DNA of 64,000 nt from Mangifera indica (lineage: Eukaryota > Streptophyta > Magnoliopsida > Sapindales > Anacardiaceae), in NCBI RefSeq assembly GCF_011075055.1, contig NW_025401156.1, forward strand, positions 62,001-126,000, given 5' to 3'. Positions 37,302-49,189 of this stretch are shown here, piece by piece. The notes beneath the pieces were generated by a model. That model saw only the letters and a program-made list of their open reading frames with translations, was not told the origin of the DNA and did no database searches. The position numbers and the translations under genes were made by a program. Numbering within the stretch: position 1 is the first letter of the stretch; the number at the start of each line of letters is the position of its first letter.

Positions 37302-37421
37302 CCAGTACCATGTTTGTCGCGTTCTCTTTCTGACTCACACCGCCACAAAATCCTCCAATTTCTGATTAAAAGTTTAAGAAAGAGTATCAGAAGATATTTT
37401 TTCAGAAAGAGAGCTGTGATC

Positions 37422-40400
37422 ATGGCGATCAAATCGCTGATATTTCCTCTAGTGATGCTGATCGCCTGTTTCCTCACGGCGGTCTTTGCTGAAGAGAGCA
37501 AGAGCACCGAATCCAAGGAGTTCGTCGTCACTTTGGATCACTCCAACTTTGATGACACTGTTAGTAAACACAAGTTCATCGTCGTTGAATTTTACGCGCC
37601 TTGGTATAATCTTCACTTCCTTTGATTTTTTTTTTTAACTTCTACATATCTAGTTAACTGTGTTTGGTCCTCTGCAGATTTTAAATTTAGCTCCTCTTTT
37701 TGTTGATTTGTTTTTCACGAGATTTTAATTTCATTCTATGGCTTAAGGAATTTTTCTAATGTTTGATTAATCTAGAGTTGCAGGCTATACATTCTTTGTT
37801 ATCTTAATTTGTTTATTTTAATTTTTAATTCGGCTGGTTTTTATATTATTTTACTAATTAGTTATTAATTTTTTAATTTTGTTTTTGTTGAATGCATGTC
37901 TCTCTCTCTCTCTCTTTTTTTTGGACAATTCTGTAGTTTCTCTGAGCCAACTTCAACCTGAAATCGTAATATTTATCAATTGCATGTTGCTGATTAAGTT
38001 CTAGTAAAATCGTTTTATTATTGGAATTTGAGTTTCCATATATTTTGTTACTTGTTGACTCTATCATTTTTCAGGTGTGTCCACTGCAAAAATCTTGCTC
38101 CAGAGGTACTTATCTACCCTTGTTTTATATGATATTTATAATGCTTGTTCAATTTGCTGATAACAAATTAACAAAGTGTCTATTGTTATTTGTAGTATGA
38201 GAAAGCTGCATCTATTTTGAGTACTCTTGACCCCCCAATTGTTCTTGCCAAAGTTGATGCTAATGACGAAGCAAACAAAGATCTTACCACTAAGTTTGAT
38301 ATTAGGGGTTTCCCCTCACTTAAGATTTTGAGAGATGGTGGGAAGTCTATTCAAGAATACAAAGGCCCCCGTGATGCTGAGGGTATTGTTGCTTATTTAA
38401 AGAAACAGAGTGGTCCTGCATCTACTGAAATAAAGACTGCAGAAGATGCTAGTAGTTTTATTGATGAGAAGAAGATAGTTGTTGTGCGTTTGACATGAAT
38501 ACTTTGGTTTTATTTGTTTAGTTAGAGGAAATTCAAAGGTTTGTTTGAACATTTATGCATGTTTTTTAGGTTGGGGTTTTCCCGAACTTATCTGGAGAGG
38601 AGTTTGACAACTTCACAGCTGTTGCTGAGAAATTGAGATCAGAGTATGAGTTTGGTCATACACTGAACGCTAAAATCCTTCCACATGGAGATTCATCTGT
38701 GACTGGCCCGGTAGTGAGGTTGTTCAAGCCTTTTGATGAAATCTTTGTTGACTCCAAGGTATAGTAAACTTTTGTAAATGGTTCTGTCAAGCTATGCTCA
38801 AGCAGCTAACTTGCTGAAGTTACATGCTTCCAGGATTTTAAGGTGGATACTCTTGAGAAGTTTGTTGAAGAAGCTAGCATTCCCCTTGTGACTGTGTTTA
38901 GCAGTGACCCAAGCTTGCACCCTTTTGTTATGAAATTCTTTAACAGTCCTAATGCAAAGGTGTGCACCAGTATATAAATTACACTGTCCTTTTCAATTTA
39001 TTTTAGAACTTTATAATTATACAATTATGCATGGAAATCGTCTTATCTCCATTCTCCTTGTTTAGCAGTGAGTAGCTTTTTTCTCATGTAATAACATTAT
39101 CATTCTGAAAAGCTAAGCCGAGTTTCCATGTGGGTTCATGGTATAGCTGGTTATAGGGTAAATGAAATCAGAAGTAGAAAAGGTCTAGGAGGCTTCAAAA
39201 TGATCTCTCCATATCTGGCATCAGAGATTAGATTATAGTTTGGGAGCATAGTAATTTCTTTGCTGTTTCGTTGCAACAAATTCTTGTTACAGAATAAGAT
39301 CTTTGTGAACTCACAACCTTTAGTCTCTAAAACCGCTTTTAGATTTTTTCTTCTTTTTGTGGATAGGCCTTTATGTCACAGGTAAGTGCAGCAGTCTTGG
39401 ATTGCCATTTTCTGCATCTTCCTCTAAAAAAATAAATTTAATGTCACGTTCTTTATATGTTTAGGAAGGGATATGTTGACCCTTTCATATAGATACTCTA
39501 AATGTCTTATATCTTTCATCTTCTGTTTTCCTTGTTCCTTTTTTATTTTTAACTAAATTTAATTTGTTTGTAATATTATTGAATATTGTGGCAGCAAAAT
39601 TTCTGATTCTGTTTAACAAACTAACCCTTACTGGAACATTGTCTAATTTTTTTTGTAAAATTGCAAATATAGGCAATGTTGTTTATGAACTTCAACAGTG
39701 AAGGTGCTGATTCTTTCAAATCGAAATATCGTGAAGTTGCTGATCAATACAAAGGACAGGGCATCAGTTTTCTGATGGGAGATCTTGATGCTAGTAAAGC
39801 TGCTTTCCAGGTTGGTATGCATTGATCTGCTAGTTTCTATTTATGGTTTCAAATTTGATATATTTATCTGATATTTCAATTGTTTCTTATTGATTGAACA
39901 ACAGTACTTTGGACTCAAAGAAAGCCAAGTGCCTCTCATCATTGTACAGGCAACTGATGGGCAGAAGTATTTGAAGCCTAATTTGGAGGCTGATCAAATT
40001 GCATCTTGGATGAAGGAATACAAGGTGATATATCTGCTTCTTGTATTCATTGCACTTTTTCCTCAATGAGAATAGAGAATTTCATAATGTTTTGCCAAGT
40101 TAATATTTTATTTGTTAAATATAACTTTATTTGTTCTATTGTAGAAGGTGTGTGTTACTAAGTCCTTCCATAGAAAGCATCTTTTTTATGAAAGTTTTTA
40201 CTTGCAGGGAGGGAAAATTCAACCATACAAAAAATCTGAGCCTATTCCTGAAGAGAACAATGAGCCTGTGAAGGTGGTTGTTGCTGAAAGCATTCAGGAA
40301 ATGGTTTTCAAGTCTGGAAAAAATGGTGTGTTTTTAAATTTTTTCTCACTTGATGGATTTTTTATGTGTTGCTTACTGTGCTTGAAATCCTGTGTCTTTT

Positions 40401-41605
40401 CTGGTGGTTTGTGTTGGGTGGTTGTGCTAAAAATGCTTCTTCGTTCTAGGATTTGTGTCACGTTTCTATAAGAAATCATGGAATGTTTTTTGTCAATTTA
40501 TTATATTTGCTACAAAATCTATTTTTATTAAACAGAGCCTCAGCAATTACCATTACTTATTCTTTTTAGGCTGTGATCACTGCTGGCATGCATTTACTTT
40601 TTAATTCTTTTATTTGAAACATCAATGGACAGCTAATTTTACAGTTAAAAATGGAAATTTGTAATTAACGAATTTGCATAGATGAATCTGCTTAATAATT
40701 GTGAATATAACTACCATTTCCTGCTCTTTGATGCTTTGTCTTATTTCACTACTCAAGTGAATTTTGAAATGTAATGTATGTTGACATTTTGCTCTACGCA
40801 GTTCTGCTAGAGTTTTATGCTCCTTGGTGTGGACACTGCAAAAAATTGGCTCCAATCTTGGATGAAGTTGCCGTCTCTTATAAAAATGATGCGGACGTTG
40901 TTATCGCAAAATTTGTAAGACTTTTTTCAACTTTTCTACCTCTAAAGATGACCCTCTATGGCTTCAACTAGTATTTCAGTGTGATCGTCAGATAGAAATT
41001 TAATTTAATTGATTATTGCTTGCACTGGTGTGGATCCTTAGTCTCCATGACATCAATAATCAAATTTATTGTTTTATGTCTGAAACTTGTCTGCTTGACA
41101 CTAATTTGGGCAATGGTTTTTTGGTCCTAAACATGTGCAGCAACCTAATTGGGTCTAGTAGAATGATTGGCACACGGACATGATGCCTTGTCCAATATAT
41201 GAATAGCTAGTTTTTGCGCATTAAATTATTTTATTCGACTCGACTCTATTCAATTTTACCTTGTTACCATTTGATATTTCATTATTTTGCTTATCTTCAT
41301 GTTTCTATATGTTCATCTCTGCTGCGCACAGCCTTCAGCATAAATATATTTGTAGTTGAAAGTATTCTTTTTGACATGATATGCTCGTGTTTGTCTAGGA
41401 TGCAACTGCAAATGATATCCCAAGTGACACTTTTGATGTTAAAGGTTTCCCAACGGTGTACTTGAGGTCAGCTAGTGGAAAGGTAGTGGCTTATGAGGGG
41501 GATAGGACCAAGGAAGACATTATCCAATTCATTGAGAAGAACAGGGATAAATCTGCTCCTCAAGAATCTGTTAAAGCAGAATCATCTGCAAAAGATGAGC
41601 TTTAA
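37422..41605 (+). CDS. PDI: ER protein disulfide isomerase, classical a-b-b'-a' type (10 exons)
   Basis: Forms, breaks and rearranges disulfides in the ER lumen. Exons 37422-37603, 38075-38105, 38196-38483, 38570-38758, 38834-38959, 39673-39810, 39905-40024, 40208-40325, 40802-40914 and 41399-41605 splice in frame to 503 residues, the usual plant length. A signal peptide (1-23, ending TAVFA) is followed by an acidic stretch and the a domain. The first redox site reads CVHC (Cys62, Val63, His64, Cys65) instead of CGHC. Redox-inactive b and b' domains follow, then an a' domain with an ordinary CGHC (407-410) and a C-terminal KDEL retention signal. The start at 37422 was chosen because it begins the signal peptide; the frame is open further upstream, but that part looks like leader. 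Family identity is certain; assignment to the PDIL1-1 or PDIL1-2 subclade is not. Confidence 0.96.
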
Positions 41606-41860
41606 AGAAGGTACATGCAGCTTTTCTCAGTAGAGTTAAGAGACATGTGCATTTTGTATTGTGCTTTGCGGCTGTGATACCCAACAACAGCAGCAAGGAA
41701 AAGAATCGCCTGATGTCCTTCCTTCCCCTTACTTTGTTTGAATAAATGGGAGGCATTTTCGGCTGTTTTATCGCGTGTTTACTTTTTGGAATAGCGTAGT
41801 TGTAACAGTGGGTTTGGCTGAATGAAAAAGATAGTAAATTACATGTAGGAGAGATACCTT
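41606..41860 (+). other. PDI 3' untranslated region with AATAAA
   Basis: After the KDEL stop codon there is about 250 bases of U-rich, non-coding sequence. AATAAA at 41741-41746 is a plausible near-upstream polyadenylation signal. The true cleavage site is unknown. Confidence 0.5.
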
Positions 41861-41984
41861 TAATTAAATGCCCAGTGGTTTGGGATTTTCTTACCTTAGA
41901 AAATTTTGTTGCTTGAAATCTCCTATTCCTGCTTTGTGTTGGCATTGATATCCAGAAAATTGTTCTACTAAGGATAGGACTAAA

Positions 41985-42430
41985 CCAAGCTGGCTCGGAT
42001 TCCAAAGTAGACTCGATTTGATTTGGTTTGATTCAATTTAATTCAAATTTGTTTAATTTAAATTTGAGCGGATTTAAGTAATATGATTAAACTCATCTTT
42101 GAAACTGAGCTGAAGTTAAAAAGAGTTCGGTTGTCTAGCTTGTAAGTAAGGTAAATGATTCAATTCGATTCAAATGTAGGGTTCGACTCAGATTCAAATT
42201 ATATGAAATAATTGTTAAAATGATATCGTTATATCTATTATTAAATAAAACATTACCTTTTCAGTCAGTCAAAAATTTGGGTTAAAAATCAAAATCACAA
42301 CTTTGAGTCATGATTTTAAATCATTAAATTATTTTTATTTGAATTAAAATTATCTTTAATTTTGACTTGAAGGAGTATGATTAAAATCAAACTAGATTAT
42401 TATGATTTAAGGTTTTTTAGTTGAAATAAT
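41985..42430. repeat. GAGCTCGAATTC-type repeat between PDI and the response regulator
   Basis: GACTCGATTTGATTTGGTTT to GAATTAAAATTATC and beyond: the same family fills most of the roughly 1-kb gap between the two convergent genes. Confidence 0.45.
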
Positions 42431-42620
42431 CTACCTTTCAATCAGTCAACCGAAAGACAGGTTTGGTTCGTAATTTCATGTATATGTTTGATAGAAAAGC
42501 CTGTCAGTCATCAATCAACTAAACAAGTAGATAACCAATGTATATAGGAAAATTAATGCACTCTCTATTGTAAACTAATTACACCACAATCTCCCATCAA
42601 AATAAAATAAAATATCAAAA

Positions 42621-44798
42621 TTATACTACTGCCAATTCTTTCATTTTAGGCCTCCTCTCTGAGGGCTCAGCTGACAAAGCCTTCCTCTTGCTAAAACTAT
42701 TACTGTTGTTTATATAATTGTTAGAGCTGTTGTTATTGCTGTTGTTGTCCTCCCTCAACTCCTCCTCCCTTTCTGTACAGGTTTGGCTCTTCATATTTAG
42801 GGATTTTAAAAGATGGGGCTGAAGCTTCTCCAGGTCTGATAACTGAAGCGGCTTCAACAGAAACTCCTCTGCTCCTTCTTCCAGACACCTGACAATTCAA
42901 ACAAACTTTAGTTAATTTGTTGATATAAATTTGATTTGGAGACAGTTGAAAAGAATTAGTTAATAAAGAACTGACATGCTGATTCTTGAAGGTACATTTT
43001 CTGATGACATGACCACAACCGGTACATCTTTCCAGGAGGATCCCTGAAAGTTTAAGCAAAACTTAGAATTTTTCAGTTTAAGAAATAATAAACTTGTATG
43101 TAAAATGCTGTGCTCTACCCAACTTTTTAGTGTCTTTTTGAAGCAACAGTCAGATAATCAACTCGATTATTGCTTATCAGAGAAGCATCTTACCAAATTT
43201 TCTATGCATAGAAACCAAGAAAAGAAAATATCAGCTATCTCTAAACTAACATAGCTTCAAATTAAGATCATGGACTTCACCTTGACTCGTTTGAGTAAAT
43301 CATAACCACTCATTCCCGGCATACAGAAGTCTGTCATGATCAAGTTCACCTTGGATCCCTGCAATATTTGATCATAAACATTAATTTCAGACACTCTGAA
43401 TTACTAGCACACAGTTTATGTAAAACATACAATACAAATATGAGCACAAATTTGAACACAAATAATGACATATTACCATATAATTTAGTGATTTTAAATT
43501 AGAGATACAAAAACACTCAATCAAATGGTGATGTGATATTATTTATACATAAATTTGTGTTCATTGTTTGTGAAAATAGGGTTATTCGTCAAACATATAT
43601 CCGTAGGTGGGGAAAATTTTGTTTGGCTTGATTCTCATTAATGTGGCTTGTCCTAGAATTTATTGGGCAAAAATGTCAAGGACAAACCTACCAGTTCATA
43701 AAACATGCAAGAAATCACAGAGGTCCACAGGCAAAATATTGAATTGGCACAGAAATTGAGAAGCAAAATGGGATTGCATTTCCAGGTTGTTAATGTCGAC
43801 AGAAAGACAGATCTCCTTAACTATATAAAAGCTGAATTTCTCCATCTGTGTGGCCCCTTTATGAATATTTGTTGTGATTTTGGATAAACTAATGTTTCAA
43901 AGCTCACAAATTTGTTGATTATATTATAAGTATAAAAGCAGGCTAATATCTACAGATGGGTTCTAATTGGCTAATTAATTATACTAAATCAAAAGCCTTT
44001 CTGGCTACTTTGCCTTTGCGTTTGCCTTCCTTTTTCATCTTTGATAACGATATGTCAGTAATGAATGAGAACGTGAAGGGACTGATTTCTACATTGAATA
44101 TTGCAAACCAATTATCCATTAAGCTAATTAACAACAACTTTTGCCTTAATCCTAACCGACACAAGTTCATATTAAACTCAAAACTTCACTCTCCTCAGGA
44201 GGATTTCACTGACAGAGAGATTAAAGTTAATTCCCCTAAGTGGATATCAGAAATGGAAAAGTTGAGGAAAAAACAAATGGTATATGAGTAAGTTGGTTTG
44301 TTTTGGAGATCAACAGCTTATTATTTTCTTTAAACACATGTGAGAATCTAAAAGAGAGTAAAGAGATTAATTTTACCTCTTGCTGTAATGACTGCGGAGG
44401 AGATGAAGAAGTAGAATCAGTAGGAGTGTCTAGTTTATCAATCAGACCTAGAAATTCCAAAGCTTTATCTCCAGAATCCACACAAGTCACTACAACAACA
44501 AGAACAAAACATCAAAATGCATATAAGAATTAAAAAAATAATAATTTTAATGATCAAACAACTCAATCCCCATGTTAATAAATTAATAAAAATCATTACC
44601 TTGATAGGAAGAAACTTTAAGGAGCTTCTCTAAAAGCTTCCTGTCAATGACACTATCATCAACTGCCAAAACATGAAAACTTTGTTGTAATTGCTGTTTC
44701 TGTTTCTCATCATCATCTTCTTCTTCTTCCTTTTGTTGTTCAAGTAGTATAACTTGCTGGGTATCTTCAACCTTTGCAGATTCTGATTTCAACTCCAT
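42621..44798 (-). CDS. type-A two-component response regulator, ARR8/ARR9-like (5 exons)
   Basis: Cytokinin-pathway phospho-acceptor protein that usually dampens signalling. On the minus strand, exons 44600-44798, 44377-44489, 43281-43358, 42976-43043 and 42621-42888 join in frame to 241 residues. The receiver domain (about 41-175) has the acidic pair Asp47-Asp48 in LAVDDS, phospho-acceptor Asp114 in [16 protein letters not shown], and Lys165 in FLLKP. There is no Myb-like DNA-binding domain after the receiver, so it is type A, not type B. An N-terminal 40-residue extension is rich in Glu, Asp and Gln. The C-terminal tail is Asn/Ser-rich ([14 protein letters not shown]) and basic near the end. 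Overall length resembles ARR8/ARR9, which have longer tails than ARR4-ARR7. It is convergent with the PDI gene. Receiver identity is firm; the ARR8/9 subclade is likely. Confidence 0.93.
43440..43575. mobile_element. small palindromic MITE in intron 2 of the response regulator gene
   Basis: ATGAGCACAAATTTGAACAC to ATTTGTGTTCATTG encloses the family core (TTTTAAATTAGAGATACAAA). It is the only family member found inside an intron here. Confidence 0.55.
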
Positions 44799-45344
44799 TA
44801 AATAAAATGAATTATGCCTTCAAACTATGAATGTTTATATAAAGAGAAAGACCAAGAGGTGAAAGGGAGAAGGTAGATAGCGTGCGTTGGTGGGTATGAT
44901 TTATGAAAGATGAAGGAAGAGACTGGAGTTCTTATTATGAGGTCGATGAGAGATAAAGGAAGTGTTTTTAGTTGCCAAAATCTCTTCCTAGATTCTGCAT
45001 ACATTGTTGGTACAACCACTCATATTTCTCTATCTTTATGGCGTCCTTTTGATTGGATTTTGTTTTATTAATAAGGAAAATCCGGAGATCTTTTTTTCCC
45101 CCATTTAAGTCATCATTGTGTTTATTTTTCCTAACTATTTTTACTATTTATTTATTTATTTCCCAATAATAATAATAATAATTGAAAATAAAAAGGTAGC
45201 CTTGTTTTTTTTTTTAATTTTTTAAACCCTTATATAAGTTATATTAATTAAATAAATTTTAAATTTAATAATTGGTTTATAATCATTATACTAATTAAAG
45301 TTAAAAATATTGTTTTAATATAATATTAATAAAATTTAAATTTA

Positions 45345-45640
45345 AATTCTTTTTTTGAGAATTTATATATTATTATCAATATTTTATGATATAATATGGT
45401 ATAAAAATAATACGTATTATAAGTTATATTAAATTAATATAATATAATAAATATATCATATAATATAATATATTTTATTAATGTATCTTTTCTTATAAAA
45501 TACCCATATAATAAAGATATATAATATAATTTTAATTTTTTAAAAATATTTTATATTAATTATTATTTTTTTAAAATTATATTAAAATATATGATAAAAA
45601 ATTAAATTTTTAATATATGATATGATACATAATACACACT
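45345..45640. repeat. ATATGATAC-rich dispersed repeat, copy 3
   Basis: Same TTTATGATATAATATGGTAT and ATATATCATATAATATAAT blocks, upstream of the response regulator gene. Confidence 0.45.
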
Positions 45641-45785
45641 GTCTAAATTACCACAGGGTAAAGATGGGTCTTCTTGTTTTTGGCCAAACAGACACAAGGA
45701 GACACCATATGCTCTGTCTAAATTACCACAGGGGTAAAGATGGGTCTTGTTGTTTTTGTCTAAACAGACACAAGGAAACACCATA
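45639..45785 (+). repeat. 74-bp tandem duplication
   Basis: CTGTCTAAATTACCACAGGG starts a unit at 45639 that is repeated from 45713, with a few substitutions. It also carries the small inverted pair TTTGGCCAAACAGAC / GTCTAAACAGACAC. It lies 0.85 kb upstream of the response regulator start. Confidence 0.85.
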
Positions 45786-47309
45786 ATGAAAATTGAGAGG
45801 AATGAAAAAGGCAAAATTACCAAAAAGGGACCACAGACAGACATGCACAGAACAGAGAAAAAACAGAAGATGAAGAAGACCATGGAATGGAATGGATTGA
45901 AGCTCTTTCCCTTTGAGCATTTGCAATTTGCTCTTCTTGTAATGTAAAGTAATAATTTTGAAGGGAACATGAAATAAATAGGCAGGGACCCACTGAACAA
46001 AATTTGAAATCTTTGTGGGACCCTTATGAAATATAATCTTTTGTGGGGCTCACTTTCTTCTGCTATAAATCTTCAATTTTTTGCGAATATGTCCCCGTAG
46101 AAGGGGTGTCCCTTGTTCAAAGTAGAAAATTACAAGGTTCCCTATTTGTTTTAATTTTTTAACACCTGCCCACCACGTGTTGCTCTCTCCATGTGTCACA
46201 CACCCCTGACAATTTTATCCCCGAATTTTACATATATTTATTTAATAAGCAATTATTACAATAATAATTATATTTATTAATTATTAATTAGGGTTTAAAT
46301 AACAATAAGAAAGACAGACAGCCTTACAAATTTGACCTTAAAGTGAAAAATAGTGTGATGCAAAGAAAGAAAAGAAAGAGAGGATCCCAAATCTTTCTTT
46401 GAACCAAAAGCAAAGCGTGTTTGTTGGCTATTGATTTCCATAAAGAAAAAAGCGTAACTGATTTTAGTTGGTTTGACTTGGACAAGTAATGTTTGTGGGG
46501 CCTTTTATTGACCAACGCTACTACATTGAACGGGTCAGGTCGGGTCAGATCTCTCTCCTAACTAAAAATCAAAAGAGATTTCTCCACCACTCCTCTGGTC
46601 TTTGCTTTTACACGACAAATTTCATATGACTTTTCCCCGTTCTCACCGCTCGCTCTTTCCTCAATTACAATTAGTATTTTCAAAATTAGTTTTAATTTTA
46701 TAATTTAATTTAATTTATATATAAATATTAATTTATTTTAAATTTAATCAAATTTATTAAATTGATTAAATAAAAAAAATATTTAAAATCAATAAAACTA
46801 ATTTACATAATACGTATTTAAAATTATATTTTATATGTTTCATATGTTTTATTTTAAAAAATTAAATAAATAATAGAATAAATAGCTAACGATTAGACAA
46901 GTTTTCAATCCACAAAACATAGAATATATAGACTTTGAATTAAAAAATATTTTTTTACAAAGAGTTCTTCAAAGGATTGAAAAGGAGTCCAACCGTTAAT
47001 AATTATTTTTTTACAAAGAATTAAAAAATATATTTTAATCTCTCTAACATCATAAGATATTTAATCTTTTGTTTTTTTTTCCCCTGTGTCTAAAGGGGAA
47101 GTTATTGTCTCTCTAACACCATGTTGTTAAGGTAACTTTGTTGACCTTATTTCAATTAAAATAAAAACAAATCTTGAAAATCATATTTAAATAATGAATA
47201 ATCAAATTTGGCATTTGAACGTATCGGTTACTTTTTCCCCTAAAAATATGGAAGATTAATATGATAAGATAGGCAAAAAGTTTTCCGTAAGAAAAGGGTA
47301 GTAATTTGA
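45786..47309. other. intergenic, no gene seen
   Basis: Low-copy to about 46680, then AT-rich. Includes CACCACGTGTTG (an ACGTG core) near 46170. It is more than 1 kb from the response regulator start; no gene is supported. Confidence 0.45.
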
Positions 47310-47695
47310 AGAATATTTTATTATTAAAATTGAAGAATTATCTTAAAAATAAATTATTTTAAAAATTATTAAATATAAATTATTACTATATTTGATAAAA
47401 TTAGATAGATATAAATTATTATTATATTATTTTACTTAAATATTATTGGGTATAATTTTTCGAAAATATTTTTTATATTAATTAAAAATAAGATTATTTT
47501 TGCTTAAAAAATTAATAAATAAAAATATAGTTATAATAAAATCAATATTACCTTAGTAATTTTTTAATACATAATATAGGAGTAATAATCAAATTACCTC
47601 TTATATTATCTGTAATATTACCATTGATAATAAAATATTACTAAAATATTTTATTACTTATAAATCAAACAAAATATATAAATAATAAAATATAG
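47310..47695. mobile_element. GTTTGGTTTA-ended AT-rich MITE, worn copy
   Basis: The right end reads TTACTTATAAATCAAACAAA; internal blocks (ACTTAAATATTATTGGGTAT, AATCAAATTACCTCTTATA) match the family. The left end is unclear. Confidence 0.45.
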
Positions 47696-48241
47696 ATTAT
47701 CAGAATAATTTTTAATTTCCTCTCACCACATGCCCCTTACGACCTTTATCCAAAATTAAATTATTTCAAGTCGAGGACACATGCCATTTTATTAACAATA
47801 AGATAATTAATAACTCAATTGTGGACATATATCATTGGCTATCTGATTGAATCACAATAATTTTTTTTTATCAATTTATATTTTATTTATATTTTATTAT
47901 ATTAAATATTAGAATTAATTAACCGTTCTGTGATACCGATCTCAATCTATAGGAGACACTAAATGTCATTATCTTTTAACCAGACCACATTTTTATATAA
48001 AAAATAGAAATATATGAACACATAATTAATGGTGAAGTTTATGCATGAACCCCTTTATATCAAATCAAATCTCCTTGATGCACAAGAACAAGATTATGCT
48101 TTTATTTGGTAAGGCATGGAATCATCATCAAAAGATTTTTTGGTTGACAATCTTAATCAATATAAATTTACCCAATAATTAATAAATAAAAATGTGAATT
48201 TACCAACTAATCATAGATTTACCCATTTTCAAAATAATAAA

Positions 48242-48385
48242 AATATATATTTGTATACTTTTATATATAGATGAATATATAAATAATATATGATAATGTA
48301 ATTGAATAATTTTAAATTAAAGATAAAATAATATCTAATTATATGATAATATATTATTTATATATACAATTATATAATCAAAAGT
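48242..48385. mobile_element. small palindromic MITE inside the first copy of the tandem duplication
   Basis: Core AATTAAAGATAAAATAATAT with TGATAATGTAATTGAATAAT and ATCTAATTATATGATAATAT arms. It is absent at the corresponding point of the second duplicate (near 50785). Confidence 0.55.
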
Positions 48386-48397
48386 GTGTTCTTCAAC

Positions 48398-48765
48398 TAT
48401 AGTTATTAATATCTTATGATACACAATACATATTTTACGATACAAATAAAGTATGATATGTATTATGAAGTGTATCATAATTAATACAATACAATAGATG
48501 TATCATACGATATAATACGTATTACCAATACAGATCGATACACTTTTTAAATAAAATAATGACATAATAAAAGTATATATGAGAAATTTTAAATTTTTAT
48601 ACGTGTTAATGATATTTTTTTAAAATAATGACGTGTCTATTATATTTTTTATTATTTTAATATTTTATTTTTAAAAAATTATATCATATGATATGATACG
48701 ATATTTAATATATAATATATAAAATTAATTTTTTAATATATAATATGATATACAATCTGATTATG
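48398..48765. repeat. ATATGATAC-rich dispersed repeat, copy 4
   Basis: The best preserved copy: GTATGATATGTATTATGAAG near the left, CCAATACAGATCGATACAC in the middle, and CATATGATATGATACGATAT near the right. Confidence 0.55.
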
Positions 48766-49189
48766 ACTACGACAATTTTAATTAGTGAAAAATAATAAGA
48801 AAGTGGTAGTCATGACATGACCCCAAAAGAGCCTAAATTAACACACCAGTGGTGTGAATTGTGAATTCATAATTTGATTTGGATTGGAGTGAAGATTTTT
48901 AAGAATAGTTGGGGCACACATGAGTGTCTAATCAAGTTCATTTTGTACCACACTTAAAACAAAAACTTTATTTCCAACATAACTCTTCCTAAATTTAAGA
49001 ATTAATCAAGATGTTTAAATCATTTTGTGATGTCGGTTGAATAATGACAAAATATGCCTTAATCACTTTAACATCCTAAGCAATTTCTTATGTAAAGATT
49101 TCAAATTTTGCTACCCTTCAATATTCTCTTTCATACATAGGTACATAATTGTCAATAGTAGGCCCAAAAATTTATTTACCATAAGGTTT

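Larger units (their letters stand above)
48031..49155 (+). repeat. tandem duplication, first copy
   Basis: CCCTTTATATCAAATCAAAT, GAACAAGATTATGCTTT, AAAGATTTTTTGGTTGACAA and, past two inserted repeats, TGATGTCGGTTGAATAATGA appear in the same order here and at 50568-51730. The copies differ at roughly one base in ten by eye and by several insertions. Confidence 0.75.

Noticed and set aside
37299..37421. Upstream in-frame extension of PDI
   Set aside because: Starting at 37299 would add 41 residues before the signal peptide and bury it; the ATG at 37422 directly begins a normal signal sequence.
43956..44291. 111-codon plus-strand frame within intron 2 of the response regulator gene
   Set aside because: Unrecognised, has no domain-like features, and lies in an intron of a well-supported gene on the other strand. 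Conservation in relatives would be needed to revive it.
44835..44843. TTTATATAA box upstream of the response regulator on the minus strand
   Set aside because: It is only about 40 bases before the ATG, leaving almost no leader. It may be a chance AT motif.
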